The notes: generated by a model not told the origin, from the sequence alone. Shown: positions 1 to 12,821, counted from the stretch's first letter. The stretch: DNA of 64,000 nt from Ascidia mentula (GCA_947561715.1 OX387199.1:8685001-8749000); one strand, 5' to 3'. A program made the numbers and translations.

Positions 1-96
1 GTCTTGCAGACAACTAGGATGTTATGTCAACTTGTATTAAACACTCTTATACAATCAAAATTTATAAAGTTCAGGTATTGTTAACCGCATAAATAC

Positions 97-3000
97 CCAT
101 TATCAATCATTGTGTAGAAGTAGCCGTCCACTGCTGGTTCAGGATAAGCGGTACATTTCTCCGTAAACAACTCAATGTCGTCATCCGTGCTTTCGGCGTA
201 TAAACCGAAATAGATTTTCTCGTTTAGATCGTATTGATGGGGGTAATCTGCTGGACCATATGGCGTCTAGGGAAATGTGTTTATTAAAAATGTAAACCGG
301 TAGATGCTTTGATCTGTCAATCGTTTCCAATAAACGTATATCTATCAGTAATAACAAAGAACAATTTGTTGGCATCATTGTTCAAAGTTTTACTCAAATT
401 TTGCCTCTTCGCATTAACAAACCTTATTACACTGATATATAACAACTAATAAGTGTAATTTACCACAAAAAAAACAACTGATGGAACTTCAAGCATTAAA
501 TTTTACTTGAAAACTTGAATCGGTGTAAAAATCAAAAGCCATCTGGATCTCCGCAAATCCGTCTTCGATGATGATGGTCGTCGTAGTGTCTTGAGGGTCG
601 AATACACCCGTAACATTCTCATATCTTTGTACAGAGCAAGTGTAATCAATGTAAAGCCATTCGCCACGGGTAATGGCTGCATTCAAGTTGTAATCGATCC
701 ACATCTTCAACGTGTTTTGATGTTTCACTTCGTCAGCTGAATCCTTCAAACATGATTTGTTCACTTTTGGTGTTTATTCCAAAATTGCCGAACATTTTGA
801 AAACCCTTGTCTATCGGAGGATTAAAAAAACGGCTTTAAAAGGGCATAAAAACCATCAACAACCTTTGCATGAACAATCGGGTAAATATATTGCACTAAA
901 GATGCATCTTGTTTCATATATTTAAATGTTACAAATATGTGTGAAAGAAAAATGCCATGCAAATAATTTCTTACTATGCGTTGCGTCCCACAGTTTTGTA
1001 CACCAAAATCGAAATAATGGTGAGTGTTGTTGCCTTTGTTCTTGCATTCCGCAGCGATAAGGTTCATGTTGTCAGGATCAAAATCTCCGATACCAATTTT
1101 TCCATCGACTGCGCATTCCTCCACTGTGATTACCATTTTGTCTTTGGTGCAACTTCGCCACATTTTAGCTGCAAAAATTCAAGTTGACAGATAAAAATCT
1201 AAATTTTGGCAATGAACTTAAAATTTTGCTTCACGTTTTGGAACAACATTGATCTACAAAGAGTGACAATTTTAAGGAGCATTTTCCAGTTAAGCGGATC
1301 ACTATAACCACGTATATCTTTTTCAGACTCAACCTGTACAATAACCCCGCTTCACAAGGGGTTATAGTTGTTAGGGCTTAAATCATTTTTGTTCAGGATT
1401 TAAATCAGCACATCAGTTTTTCCCTAAAGTGGAAAAAACACCTTTTAAATCCTAAATTCAGTAACGGCTCCAGTTCAAGAGCCAACCCCACTTTAGCTTT
1501 TCAAAAAAAGCAGGGTTGTCGTTACTTTGATAATCTTTAATTGTTGGTTCGTTGGGATAGTGTTTTCAAAAACTTACGAACACATTGACGTTGATCTTCC
1601 ATCAATTCCCAACAATTATGGTTGCATTCGCAGTGATATCCTCCCACAGTTTGCACGCATGTGTCGCTGCACCCGCCATTTTCAATACCACACGGATTTA
1701 ATTCTGCGCAGAGATAAGCTCAAAATCATGAATAAACGTATCATCTATTAAGTAATGTTACCTCCAACATTTACAGTGATGCACCTTTGCTCGGTAACAA
1801 GTCTAGATATAAAAAAAGACCAACAAACCGTCACTTTTACCACAAAATAACTGGTTAAATTAAGCTTTTAGATATATTATCGACAAACAAGTGGGGTTTG
1901 TTGCCAAAGTGAGAATTGATAAAATTTTGTTACTGAAAATATTTCCTCCAATTGACAATTAGACGTGAGACAAATGTTAACTTTAATAAACATTTTGCTT
2001 TGCAAGTTGCCAAATAATAAAAACGAATAGTTGGCCGACTGCAAACCATTACACCTTTTGGTCGTATACAAGAAATCTGAATCAACAAATCGAACAAATT
2101 ATCTCCACTAACCCTGTGCTTTCTCTAGCTTCATAGCAAAAGTAGTTTGGACCAGTGTCCATAATCGTCGGGGTCCATGTGACTGTTGTTGAATATTCAT
2201 TATTGCTGTGAGAACCGATAGTACTTCGACTGACGTTTCTTGGTGCGATCAAACCAAAGTGAGTGATGCTGCGACAATTCAAGAGACCAAATACTGTTAT
2301 TGTTAGAGACGAACAAACCATTACATACCTATTTGAATTGCTAACTGGTTTAGCCCTCAAATTAAGCGTAAGGGTTTGACCCACTGACACAGAAGTCTTT
2401 TGGTTGTTTGCTGGGGTCGGGTTGACAAATACTGGTTTATCGGTGCAAGAGTAACCGGACGATGGCGCAAGGGAGACTGCAAACAAACAAAAAGGCTTTG
2501 CGCCGAAGCTTTGTAAAGCTTAAACCAATGGCACTGAAAACTGATGACAGATATTTGATTATGAACAGGAGTGACTTGTTTATAAGGGGAATTTTTACAA
2601 TTTCAACTTCCAGTTCAAGCAGCTGGATCAGACGTGGATATGGGACCCTTCTACTCAAAAGGTTTGCATTTCTAAAATTAAACCACGTCTGTGAACCCAA
2701 CTTAGTTTGAGAAAGAATATCTCACCATCCACTATAAATTGTAGTGAGCTGTAGCTTTTCACAGAAGACAAGTCGTTAGTTGGGTGATCTTCTATGATCA
2801 AAGCGACAGGATACAAGCCATGTATTGCTGTGCCAGCATATTGCAAACGACAGTCGTTCTGTGACTAAATATCAATAATTTAAAACAAATATAGCTTATA
2901 GTGCTTTGCTAGAGTTGCTTTAGGACATCATTTTTAACAAATCTGAAAAGGATAAATTAAATCCTAATTATGAAAATGCTTTACTGACTCCAAGTAGAGT

Positions 3001-4203
3001 GAGATGAGGATAATTCATGTTGATAATCGCCCCTCCCTCCAACTCGTCCTGAGCAAACCGACACGTTACCGAATCTCCGTCTTCATCCATGGTTGGAATC
3101 GAGATCGTTGAAGCGCAACCGGACATAAATCTTCAAGTCGAAACATTTTGAATAAAAACACCAAACAACATAAGACGATTTAATCCTGTGCTTCCCAACC
3201 AGTGGGTCGCGAAGCTTTTCTAAATGTTACAGTTTTCTATTAGATCACGAAATTATTGCATTATAATTGTTTTTTATTCGTTTGGTCATATCTCATTGTG
3301 GGTCGCACAATAAAACGTCTCTTGTCGAATACCTATGGTTTCATTTAAAATCGTAATACGTTCCTTCCAAATGTGTTTTTACATATACTAAAGAAGCCGA
3401 TATAGTGATAACCTATCAAACCTATATTATCTAGGTACATGACGATCACTGTGTGTAACTTTCGTCTTTTGATGTGTTCCATTATAAATTATTTTACATA
3501 ATGTTTTGCAAAATTACTTGACAGTAGGTTGAAGTATTGCAATCGGTGCTGAATTTGTCACTCGCAGATCAGCCAGATAGGGCAAGCTGTAAGAGGTAGA
3601 GTCGGATCCCGTGAATCCGGACAAGCCTCCAATCCATGCACCGCTGATAACACTGCAACAAATCACAAGACAACAGTATTTATTAAATGATATTGGTTTA
3701 TGAATCTGAGATCCCCTAAAATGAAATTTAGTGCACAGGAAATGACCCATTAATCAACCTCATAATGCTGGCATCAGTTGTATCTTGCAGAACGTATTGA
3801 ACAAGTTGGGTGGTTGTCCATGTTTCCTCTGGACATTCATCGCCACAGCTGTGATCAAGCAAAGTACTTTCCTCCAAATCGGTGGCACCAGTAAGAGTAG
3901 TTTGCCGGTAAGGATGAAAACTTGAATATGGACAATTTGAAGTTCTTATGTTGTACCACACTGAGGATTTAATCTAGAGCAAACAAAAAAGGCATGTTGG
4001 GATTTCTTCATTGTTTGAAACAAATGTTTTCAAAAATGAACCAATAATGCATTTGCAATTCGATAAAGTAAAAAAAAATTTAATATCACCAATGCTGTTC
4101 CATTTCCATAATTTTCGTGAACTCTCCAACTTGCTATTCCACCACGTATATGGCTGCCTTCAATTTGTACGGCCAGCGCCGCTAGTATCAGAAGTACAAT
4201 CAT
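97..4203 (-). CDS. Z1: secreted EGF + ZP-domain protein, 5' part (3' end off the left edge)
   Basis: Exons read on the minus strand, in gene order: 4203-4090, 3973-3759, 3652-3518, 3130-2989, 2858-2726, 2476-2329, 2268-2113, 1802-1762, 1703-1578, 1168-975, 743-507, 266-97. All joins keep frame with GT/AG sites. The ATG at 4203 starts a signal peptide (MIVLLILAALAVQIEG) followed by SHIRGGIASWR. The next exons encode an extracellular region ending in IEDHP...SSLQF, then a beta-sandwich-like region ending NYFCYEARESTG. One EGF-like domain follows (CGIENGGCSDTC, GGYHCEC), then the ZP-N half with its CGT motif and part of ZP-C. The last four exons, by comparison with Z3 at 48,772, lie left of base 1. 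Exon lengths match Z3 except exons 1 and 3. Bases 1-96 are intron. The gene faces away from LOX A. The role is unknown; ZP modules normally polymerise in extracellular coats. Confidence 0.82.
3187..3320. repeat. Short repeat in a Z1 intron, possibly a hAT or SINE remnant
   Basis: The stretch starts near CTTCCCAACCAGTGGGTCGC and ends near TGTGGGTCGCACAATAAAAC. This resembles the subterminal style of non-autonomous hAT elements. The corresponding part of the Z2 intron (about 20,595-20,700) is unrelated, while flanking sequence on both sides matches Z2, so this is a local insertion or replacement. I see no clear target duplication. Confidence 0.35.
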
Positions 4204-6050
4204 TTTGTTTTCGAGGACGAACAACGTCTGAAAGTTAGCTACGTGAAAACTAATAAACTCGTGTTAAGAGGTTTTGCCCTATAATTCAAGTCACAGATGC
4301 AAAAATGCATTCAAAGAATTATAACCAATTCGTTGAACTTAGTAGAAATCTAATCTAAAATCTAAAAATCTGTTGCTGGGTAGTCATGAATTAATCACCA
4401 GGTTTCGACAAAACATCTTTCGGCTAAATTCTAGGCAGTCTCCAGCCAACTTTGGCCGCTTTGATTAAAATGACCCCCGCAGTTTCCCGTGAAGAACCAA
4501 AAAGGCAATGTCTTTACTTTTTGCTATCGCCTTTTTATTTCTCATCGGGCGCGGTATTTTCTAGGACCAGGCTCGGCTGTAATCTGAAAAAAGGTCAACA
4601 TTCACAATCTTCCCACACGAATGCTCTGGTTACAGTCAAGTCTTTTATAATTGGAGCAAACATGAAGATTTTCGAAAACTATTAGTGGGTCCAAATTTCT
4701 CAGCAAACACTCGACTTGTGCAATCGCAACACGCGCGCACAAACTAAGTTCCGCCTCCTAGGGAATTCACGCTGTTTAAACCATGATAATAATGTTGGTT
4801 TAACCTCCCGCATTCTCAGCAGACGGAAATTGGTATCGCCGTCAAGCGGACAGACGTGTTATCCGCATGACTAACGATGTTTAATGAAACAGCACCGTTC
4901 ACATTCATTTAATTTAAGCTGAGGTCGTCGCGATGATCCTACTGCTTAAAAATGGCCCCACTTGTACATTTGAATTGGCGTGAATAAGCACCCAAACTTG
5001 ACTGACAACAGCAAAAGAAATGAACACCGAAGCTACCCGTTGTTCTAGGTTAATTTTATGTTTCTTGATTCATATTGACAAAAAGTGCTATGTTTTCAAA
5101 TTTTATAACGCGTTGTGGCATCACTGGTTTCGCTATGATAGTGTGCAGTTTCTGTACTGAAGGGTAAACTATACTTATTTTGGGGCACAAATGTACTGGA
5201 GTTTTCAATATCTTTTTAGAAGGTTACATGTAAATGTGTTTGTGTTTAGTGTTGCATTGATTTTCAATAAAAATTACCAGTTCCGCCAATGTGTTATGAC
5301 CAAATGCCTTTTTTTGATGCACAATGTAATCGGCTGCAATGCAGTTCAGCATGGCGTGCAAAAAATTTTTCATGCAGCGATGGCATAGATAGAAAAGGAA
5401 AAAAAATATTCTTACTGCGACTGAAGTACCTATGTGTACTCTTGATTACAGCTGCCAAGTAAAATCTTATTTTTACCTAACTCAGTGAAGGGTTTACAAA
5501 CAGAGAGGAAATTTCTGGCTGAAATTTCACTTCACCGCCAGGTGTTTGTTGTGTGCCCTGCTTATCACACACACGATAAATCTTACGCGCAATGTTTGGA
5601 CTACTTTCAAGCGGCTGGGTTATCTAATAAGTAAGATGTGATGCTTTTTACCATCAAGGAATTTCGCCAAGGCAAGCAGTTTTGTCAACTTACACATTGT
5701 TGCGGGCAATTCTCTTTTCTCCCAAAATGCTGTGCATGTACCGGAGTTTAAAATATGTCCCTACGTTTCGGGGTGTGAACTTCCACGCGGGATATCGGTT
5801 TGGTAGCAGGTTTGCATCATTTACCAATGATTTCCTAACTGTTTATAACTAAATTATTCAGATTTAAAATAAAAACGTGTGTCGTGTGTGTTCAAGATTC
5901 GGTGTCAAGTGACGACAAATTCCAATGACCTGACAGATGTCAGCTTAAAGTTTAAACACATTTGATGTTTTTAGATACACTTTTCGATCAGCTGGTAATA
6001 AATTACTGCGAACTCAAGTTTACAATTTTAGTCATTGTGCTTTATCGCAG
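4204..6050. other. Z1 5' flank; partly duplicated, no complete gene seen
   Basis: Bases about 4,204-4,984 match 21,565-22,325 (upstream of Z2) almost base for base, so they carry the shared 5' flank of the two Z copies. From about 4,985 to 6,242 the sequence has no counterpart next to Z2; about 1.2 kb was inserted here or lost there, and it contains the orphan LOX exon at 6,051. I see no other coding signal. Confidence 0.6.
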
Positions 6051-6182
6051 ATCGTATGCGTTGTTTTGCTATTCACTAGCTCTGTGCAACACGCAGCCGT
6101 GAACTTTGGTCAGTTTGAGAACTACCAATATATACCCAACTCACCATTGGCCATGAGGCTGCCATCCTACAAGAAGGAAGAG
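6051..6182 (+). pseudogene. Orphan lipoxygenase exon 12
   Basis: An isolated copy of the LOX exon that carries two iron ligands. It encodes [20 protein letters not shown] and continues to RLPSYKKEE, with an acceptor (TCGCAG) and a donor (GTTTAG) at the expected places. It is 132 nt against 135 nt in LOX A-D, one codon short near its start, and stays open. I find no LOX exon 11 or 13 nearby, so it is a stranded piece of a deleted or rearranged gene. Its tyrosine in YQYIP and its SYKK differ from all four intact genes, so it is not a recent copy of any of them. Confidence 0.8.
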
Positions 6183-6189
6183 GTTTAGA

Positions 6190-9100
6190 GCAACTTTTCC
6201 TTTGTTTCAATTGCTACACTCTTTTTTTTACAAAATTGGTGTTAATTTGTGATTGCTGTTGCATCACAGTAATCACCCTCAGCTGTGGGGAATTTGTCCA
6301 TATATATGTATCTGTATGTCATAACCGTCATGACTAATTTTGTCTGTCTGTATATGCTTTACGTGTTTCTTACAAATGCTCGTAACGTATCAAATGAAGT
6401 GGTCAAGGTGGTGTGGAGGATCAACATACGAAATTCCTGCATGTCACCACTTTACGTGTTATATACTTATATTAAATCTTACATATTAAAGTATTAAAAG
6501 GCTGTATTTACTTGATTTCATGCAGAAGCAAAGTTTAGGATCACAAAATCATCACACCGAATCGCGCTAACTTAACCTCGCCGCGCAGGTACAAATAAAT
6601 GTTTCGTGCAGTTGTGTTGAGAAGGAGTGACTTCCTATGCCACACAGTTACGCTCCCAATAAAAAATAAGCTAATAAAGTAAGTACTTTCTGTTTTAGTG
6701 GTCATGCCTAGAAAATAACAGAACATATTCCCACAAGACCGGAATGGTAAATACCTCCCATAACTTCGTATGTAAACAACATATATTGAGCAATCGGGTA
6801 CATAATCTGATCCAGACATGGCTCAACCACCAACAAAACAGAAAAGTTAAATTGTAAAATGGCCATCAGTGCAAGCTACTGGTGCTGACGCACTGGAAGG
6901 CACCCTTGAGCAGAGCTGTAACGATTGACCTACCTTCGAGTTCACCACCACAGGTATCCGTTGTATAATCAGGTAAAACAGCGATAAAACGATTTGAAAT
7001 TAAGCAAATAAATAAACTTACGTAATCGTCGGTAAAACATTCTTTGTATGTTGATTTTTGCGTTTAAAGTTTTGTGCGATTTTTTTCATGTGTGTCTAAG
7101 TGGTCTATGAGAGGTTACTGTAAAAACAGTAGGGTGTGTGTCTTTATTTAAACATACGATAAAAAGTAAGCCCTTCGCACTACAAGTCCTTTTTGCGTTG
7201 CAGCCACGCATAGATTCTTCCGCTTGACCACACCCAAGAACTGTCATAGAAATCACACGCAACCGTTGGGAGGCGATAAAGAGATATGACGAATGTATGG
7301 TTGGCTAAATGCGAAGTATATTTATGATATTGCCTTTTTCTACGTTCTTTCGCTTTGTGTTAAGTGTTCCTGGAAACCTTGCACAAAGTGCATATATCGC
7401 AAAATGCCTCTAAAGTCCACCACATCATAAATTTCTGACAACGTAATTTGTATTTCAGTTGGACAGTACATATTGCATGAGGCACTCGCAAACTTAGCAA
7501 TCACGTAAAGTCCCTGTGTCTCCATTGGAATTTAGTGTACTTTCGATGCCCAGCAAAGTGTATCTGGGTGGTTTTGGGGAGTCTAATTAAATGTTGTTCA
7601 TGCCTATTTCGCGTGACGGAAATGCCCTTTCAGCATTCAACATGCCTTTGCAGGTTTCCTGTTTGGAAACTCCCAGCTCTTTGCTCAGCAGTAACTCAAA
7701 AAAAAACAACAAAAAATACTAACAGTCCAGGTGATTTCCGAAAGTAATTGAACACGCAATGCTGACATCACGTAAAGCCCCGCCTCATTACTGGAATTTG
7801 GGGTCACGAGCTGTTCTGTCGGTTCAGTGTTTCAAGCTTGGTATCGTGTGATGGAATTCTTGGTATCGTGTGATGGAAACTACCCATTCAACATTCCACA
7901 ATCCCTCGCACGTTATCGGCTTGAAAACTCATTTTTCAAGTTGTATGAACTATTGCAATATTTAAAAACACAAGCGAAATATCCAATAAGTCGTATTTAA
8001 TGAAAATGTTTGCTCGTAAGTAAGCAAAGTTAATTTAGGTTAGTCATTATTATGACTGTGGTGAAATATATGTGTATACATTGTGCTTAGAAGGCATTTT
8101 AGCAATAATTCACGCATTAAACTAAGGAATAATTTTGCGCTGAAGCAGATTGAGTTTAGATGGAATTTTGATTGTGAAAGTATGTTAGTTTGCGCAAAAT
8201 CACAGAATGTGAGTTTGCTTAGTCGTTTTGATGTTGCTCTTGGTGATGCTAATCTGTTAAAGTTTGAATGCTTTAACGTGTGTGTAGCGAATTAACTTAA
8301 TTAATCTGAGGCAAATAACTGTGGAGGTACAAAACGGTTCATTTCCTACAACGAAAATGCCCTGGAAAATCATCACTGATTGTGGAAGGAATTAGGCTTA
8401 GTCTTCTACAAATCATAAAGTTGTAATAGTTTAAAACGCGCCATACTTGACAAGTAAAATGTCGATTGCTTTGGCATGTTTTGAAAAAACACGGAATTTA
8501 ACGACGTTTACTAACGTCGGTTCTTTCCACACCTTTACCCTTAAAACCACGCAGGCAGAAAAAGGTTTGGGCGTCATTTTTTTGAATTGGAACGCTCGGT
8601 TGATTTCGAAGAAATATATAACTTACGCCCGTCCGAATACCGTGCTTGTAATCTAACCCGCGTTTTGCGTCTGTGACATTAAGTTAACTGAGGTTAAGTC
8701 CGTGCATTTCGCCCTGCGGAAGGACTTGAAAATCTCGTCGCTTTATTGGGCTTTTGTGTACGGAAAGGAGATTAATGAAACAAATATTGAAAATATTGGC
8801 TATGGTGTGTGTTCATGTTGGCGGTGAGGACGCTTTTTTTAACAGACAGTTTAAAGTGTACGTGTCAATTTATATAACCTAGTAGGTAGTACTAATTATA
8901 AAACAGAATCTTCAAATGCAACAACCTGGGACCATTGTATACATCTCCCAATAGTTAAATGTTTTTTCGGGGGAAAATATAGCGTTTATTAGGGCAGTCC
9001 TTGGAGCCCGATATGTTGGGCCCCATCAGACACAACTACGCTGGGTATCTTCAATCTATTTTGTGCTGTGGTACTTTCCACTGTATACACGACTGCTTCT

Positions 9101-9382
9101 CCCACTGCACAGACTTGGCGACGCATTTCGTTCGCTTGTTTTACTGGCATCGCAGCCAAGGCATTGTAGATAGTTTAACTAGGATCGTGAGATCCAACTA
9201 CACCGGGAGCTTGATTGTTTTTGATTGTTGGGATGGAACTTAGTGATTGAAACACGATAAGGTTTTGGTCGATAGGCAATTGTGTGATAATTTCTCGGGC
9301 AATAAACTTTGCGTGCCTAAGCAACAGAAACTTTTCACAGGTATATACTGCGTTAACCCAGTCATTCTGTATACTATCCAGC
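6190..9382. other. Intergenic segment duplicated at 22,490-25,700
   Basis: Apart from the block at 6,541-6,830 this stretch has no recognisable gene. It matches 22,490-25,700 at very high identity, with small indels; one of about 57 bp near 8,787 is present only in the right-hand copy (about 25,045-25,105). Short open frames such as 8,083-8,295 and 9,001-9,243 occur in both copies but show no domain or compositional sign of being genes. The part near 9,150-9,225 looks like a diverged tRNA-type SINE tail (compare CACCGGGAGCTTG at 30,008). Confidence 0.55.
6541..6830. repeat. Block shared by the flanks of Z1, Z2 and Z3
   Basis: This roughly 280-bp block recurs at 22,776-23,060 (nearly identical, part of the large duplication) and, more diverged, at 47,480-47,750. 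The shared core reads like ACATATTCCCACAAGACCGG and continues through TCTGATCCAGACATGGCTCAACC. It lies 1.0 to 2.4 kb from the Z start codons. Its orientation is the same on the + strand in all three places although Z3 is on the opposite strand to Z1 and Z2. A dispersed repeat is therefore as likely as a regulatory element. Confidence 0.45.
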
Positions 9383-9412
9383 CATGTCGACTACCTACAG
9401 GGTTACCATAAA
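9383..9412 (+). pseudogene. Orphan or alternative lipoxygenase exon 1
   Basis: ATG followed by STTYRVTIK and a GTAAAG donor, identical in protein to exon 1 of LOX B (25,701-25,730). The matching intron 1 sequence continues to about 9,560 and then breaks into the LOX A/C-type upstream block. No LOX B-type exon 2 follows. The next in-phase acceptor of the right kind is LOX A exon 2 at 13,034, so this could act as an alternative first exon of LOX A (changing [10 protein letters not shown] to MSTTYRVTIK) or be a dead relic. Confidence 0.8.
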
Positions 9413-9671
9413 GGTAAAGGAATGTGGCAATGACATCGGCATGAACACTAAGTTTAAAAGTATATATATCAAATTAAATATAATTAAGTTTTGTTTTTTG
9501 TTATTATTTTGAATATCTAATGCAAGGTATTATATATTATATTTATACTTTTGCATGAATATCAGAGAAAAGTTATCGTGCCTGTCTTTTGTCCTGCAAT
9601 TGGCTGCAGTGTCTAAAGTTACTGTTCGCAAGTTTTGAGAAAAAGATTTTTGAGAATTAGCAAAAAAGTGG

Positions 9672-12410
9672 CATACTTTAGTTCTTGTATTCGTTCCACC
9701 AAATTTAAAGAACGTGGAAGGGAAGAACTTCGTTTTACCAAGGAACAGAACCGCCTTTGGTCGGTCTTTTTTTTAATTGAAACGCGTGGCTGATTTTGAA
9801 CGAACATACCATTTGCTCGCCCAAAACCACAGACTGATTTGGCCGAAACAGTCGAATGGTCAGGTTTTAACGGCGCAAGCGCAGCGACTTTGTTTGTATT
9901 GTAACATCTGACAAACCTTTTCCTAAACTGTGTGCGCGATTGCGTGTGGTGTAGGTGATCTTTTTACAAATTTAACAATCTATTTGCACTTTGTGGTATT
10001 AGTCAGTAGTCCGGTGGAGTGTAGTATTGCAAAGACATCTTTTAAATGAAATCACAGTTTACTGTAATGGTTGCTGTTAATTTGAAGTATAACTGTTAGA
10101 TCACTTAACTTTGAAAACAAATCTGGAAGAAAAACGGCAACAACCAAGTATGGGTTGTGTTTTAAAGTTTCTGCTGAGACATAGCTTTCATGTACGACAA
10201 CACAAGTTGCAACAGTAAGCAAAAAGTGTCTGAAATGCAAGCACGAGATGGTCATTTTAATGCGTGTTGTAAAAAACGAAGGCCCTTAGTACAAGTGGAA
10301 ATGGATGTAGGTTCTGTGAATATACGACGCCAATCAATACAACGTGTGAATGGTAAAGGATTTGTTTTAGATTTGCACAATCATGATTATGATTTACAGG
10401 AATTTGCTTGGCGATTTGTGTCAGCGGTAAATAAAAATTATTAAGTCCAGTGCCACTAAAATATTCTTACGTCGATATGTGCCGATAAACGAAATATAAA
10501 CTCTGCACGAATGAAAGAACGTCATGAAGCGGAACGTGACCTAAGTTAAAAGCGTATCGCACGCGAAAACGTTTGAGTACCACCGACCGAGAACACCATT
10601 TTGTTTCAAATTATTTTAAATTTATGAGGCTGATGATGCTACCTAAACACGTTACACATAGTACAAAAGATAAGGGTAAAAGTCCCGCCCGCAAAATGAC
10701 TCCACCAGCGTGTTTTGCTGTGTGTGTTCTCGGTTGAAAACAGAAAAAATTTATTCACAAGGCTGAACTACAAAACTATTTTATTGTCTTTAACAACAGA
10801 ATTATTTTACACGCACGTCAATACGAGAAACATGCGGTTGAGTAATTATAACTTACAGTGTGGCAAATACTTCCGTTTCCCTGATAATTTATCAGTTGGT
10901 TGAGCCGATTAAGCGGTGTTGCAACTATTAAAACTTCCCTGTATTCAACAATGCAGACAGTGATATGTTTATTGCATGTTTATGACAACACCAGTAAAGA
11001 TGAACGTTTGACATGTTGGATAAAACTTCTTCCTAACTTCCCTGTTATATAATAGCCGTGTGTTTAGTATGAGTATATATAGCCTGGCGCCCAAACATAT
11101 AGTTGAGTATAGTGTCGGTAATGTAGAGATTAAATTAAGGGACGAATTTTTTAAACCCGAAGTAATCAATTTTTTTTTTCAGCCTAAAAATTCTGCCCTG
11201 TGGGTTGATGACAATAAACTTAAAAGTAAGGTTTACGGTCAAGCGTCTGGCTCTATGTAAGCGCTACCTGAGGCAGGAGCTAAATTTTGCGTTCGGGTTA
11301 ACTGTGTGGTAAACAGCAAGAACAAGAGGCCACAGCTTTAGAAAAGCTGCATTATGAAGGAGTTCTAGAGATTTCGTATTGGAGATGAGAGTAGAACACA
11401 ATCGTACTAAAAGAATAACGGTATGTGGTAGTGTGAGAGGGTGCAACAGTATGTAAAGACTGCAAGTCAGCATCGTCTACTGACCGTAAAATGTAAACAA
11501 AACTTGTGGTGGTTTTGAACTGGTGTTTTATTTAGTCGTTTTATTCTTATCCTTAGAGGGATCGCTGTTAACCAAAGATTTTAGTATTGTGATTTCAACT
11601 GATTGATCATAACTAATGACGAGGTCTGCACCTAGGTTATCTACATCTTCACATTTTGATTTCTAAACAATTTGACAGCATTTTCTACTGACCGTAAAAT
11701 GTCCATACAGGTTCATTGAAACAACAAATTATTTAAGTTATTGTGACTTTAAAAGCTTGGCTAATTGCAAAGAATATTTATGGGATATGAACCTAGGAAC
11801 GTACTTTTTCTGCTTAGCTAGATAGGACATATATTATGACGGTATCCAAGACGCGACAAAGAATTTTTATTTGTGACTTGTAATGACATACTGATAACCA
11901 GAACGTGCCATAAATTGCCAAGGTGATTTTCCATAATAATTGAACTCGCAAGCCTCGTAGCTTAATTGGAATTTGAAGGACAAGAGCTACGGTGCCTAAA
12001 TTTTCTGTTCCGCTCTATATATTTTAAACAGCCTAATTTTGCTCGTTCTTGCTTCGTGTGGCGAAACCCCCTATCAACATTCGTCATACTTTATTTTAGT
12101 TGTATTCGTTTCACAAAGTTTAAAGAACGTGGAAGGGAAGAACTTCGTTTTACCAAGGAACAGAACCGCCAGTCTTTGGTCGGTCTTTTTTTTATTGAAA
12201 CGCTTGGCTGGTTTTGAACCAACATATCATTTACTCGCCTAAAACCACAGGCTGTCTTGGCCGGCACTAGCGCAGCAACTTTGTTTGCATTGTAGCATAA
12301 TAAAAAAAGCGTTTCCTAGACTGTGTGCGCGTTTGCGTGTGGTGCAAGGTGTTCTTTTAACAAATTAAACAATCTATTTGCACTTTGTGGTATTAGTCAG
12401 CAGTCAGCGT
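9672..12410 (+). mobile_element. LTR-retroelement fossil (possible Ty3/gypsy type), copy 1
   Basis: Direct repeats at about 9,672-10,030 and 12,090-12,410 flank an internal region of about 2 kb. In the sister copy (36,296-39,025) the repeats are longer, about 500 bp, and look like LTRs (TG start, CA end). Right after the left repeat there is a Gag-like zinc-knuckle fragment near 10,230-10,270. No protease, polymerase or integrase is recognisable, so the element is decayed and largely lost. It predates the A/C duplication because both copies carry it. Confidence 0.45.
10855..11110 (+). promoter_or_regulatory. TATA-containing block upstream of LOX A, shared with LOX C and D
   Basis: A roughly 250-bp block beginning near CAGTGTGGCAAATACTTCCG and ending at GAGTATATATAGCCTGG recurs at 37,475-37,730 (LOX C) and, reversed, at 60,770-61,040 (LOX D). 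In all three cases it is upstream of a LOX gene and in the gene's orientation. Next to LOX D the TATA motif is about 170 bp from the start codon; next to A and C it is 1.6-1.7 kb away, with repeats between. It may be the ancestral LOX promoter or part of the retroelement around it. Confidence 0.4.
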
Positions 12411-12533
12411 TTTTTTTATTGCTGCTTTAACGAGATTACTTGATTGCGTTGATACGAGGAATTTTTCTGCGTTGAGAAATTGTGTACAAAAGAACTTCCG
12501 GTCTGACCTACATAACTTTACATTACTTTAAAG

Positions 12534-12771
12534 CAGTGTTTCTTAGCCTTTTTTGGATCACGAACCCCTAAAACATTCTTTGAAAAGCCATGGACCCCTT
12601 TGCAAGAAACACATTGTAAATGTCGAAAAATTAAAATTCGTGGACAGTGAAACCTTATGGACAGAGGAAAATACGTGGATTTTCGGAATAGTTGTATTTC
12701 GTTTCATGGACCCCTTAATGCATCTTCTCGGACACCTTGGGGGTTCATGGACCCCAGGTAAAGAACCCCTG
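12534..12771. mobile_element. Non-autonomous hAT-type DNA transposon (238 bp)
   Basis: Terminal inverted repeats CAGTGTTTCTTAGCC and CAGGGGTTCTTTACC (right end read in reverse) are flanked by a perfect 8-bp direct repeat CTTTAAAG at 12,526-12,533 and 12,772-12,779. An 8-bp duplication and this terminal style are typical of hAT elements. The inside repeats GGACCCC/GGGGTTC motifs and encodes no transposase. The paralogous site upstream of LOX C (near 39,205) is empty, with a single ATTTAAAG, so insertion followed the A/C duplication. Confidence 0.85.
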
Positions 12772-12821
12772 CTTTAAAGATATATTATTCAAAGTTACTG
12801 ATAGGTCTGAATTTTATAGGT

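Noticed and set aside
4452-4685. Short + strand gene upstream of Z1
   Set aside because: The copy at 21,831 has indels that break the shared frame; it is part of the duplicated Z 5' flank.
6541-6819. Membrane-protein gene on the minus strand (also 22,776 and 47,480)
   Set aside because: Frames are not conserved between the three copies although the DNA is similar, so the block is non-coding.
8083-8295. Small conserved gene (70-residue frame, also at 24,339)
   Set aside because: Identity equals that of the surrounding duplicated DNA, and there is no domain, signal peptide or codon-level sign of selection.
9001-9243. Cysteine/histidine-rich 80-residue protein, also at 25,316
   Set aside because: Both copies lie in duplicated non-coding DNA and part of the frame overlaps a diverged tRNA-type SINE tail.
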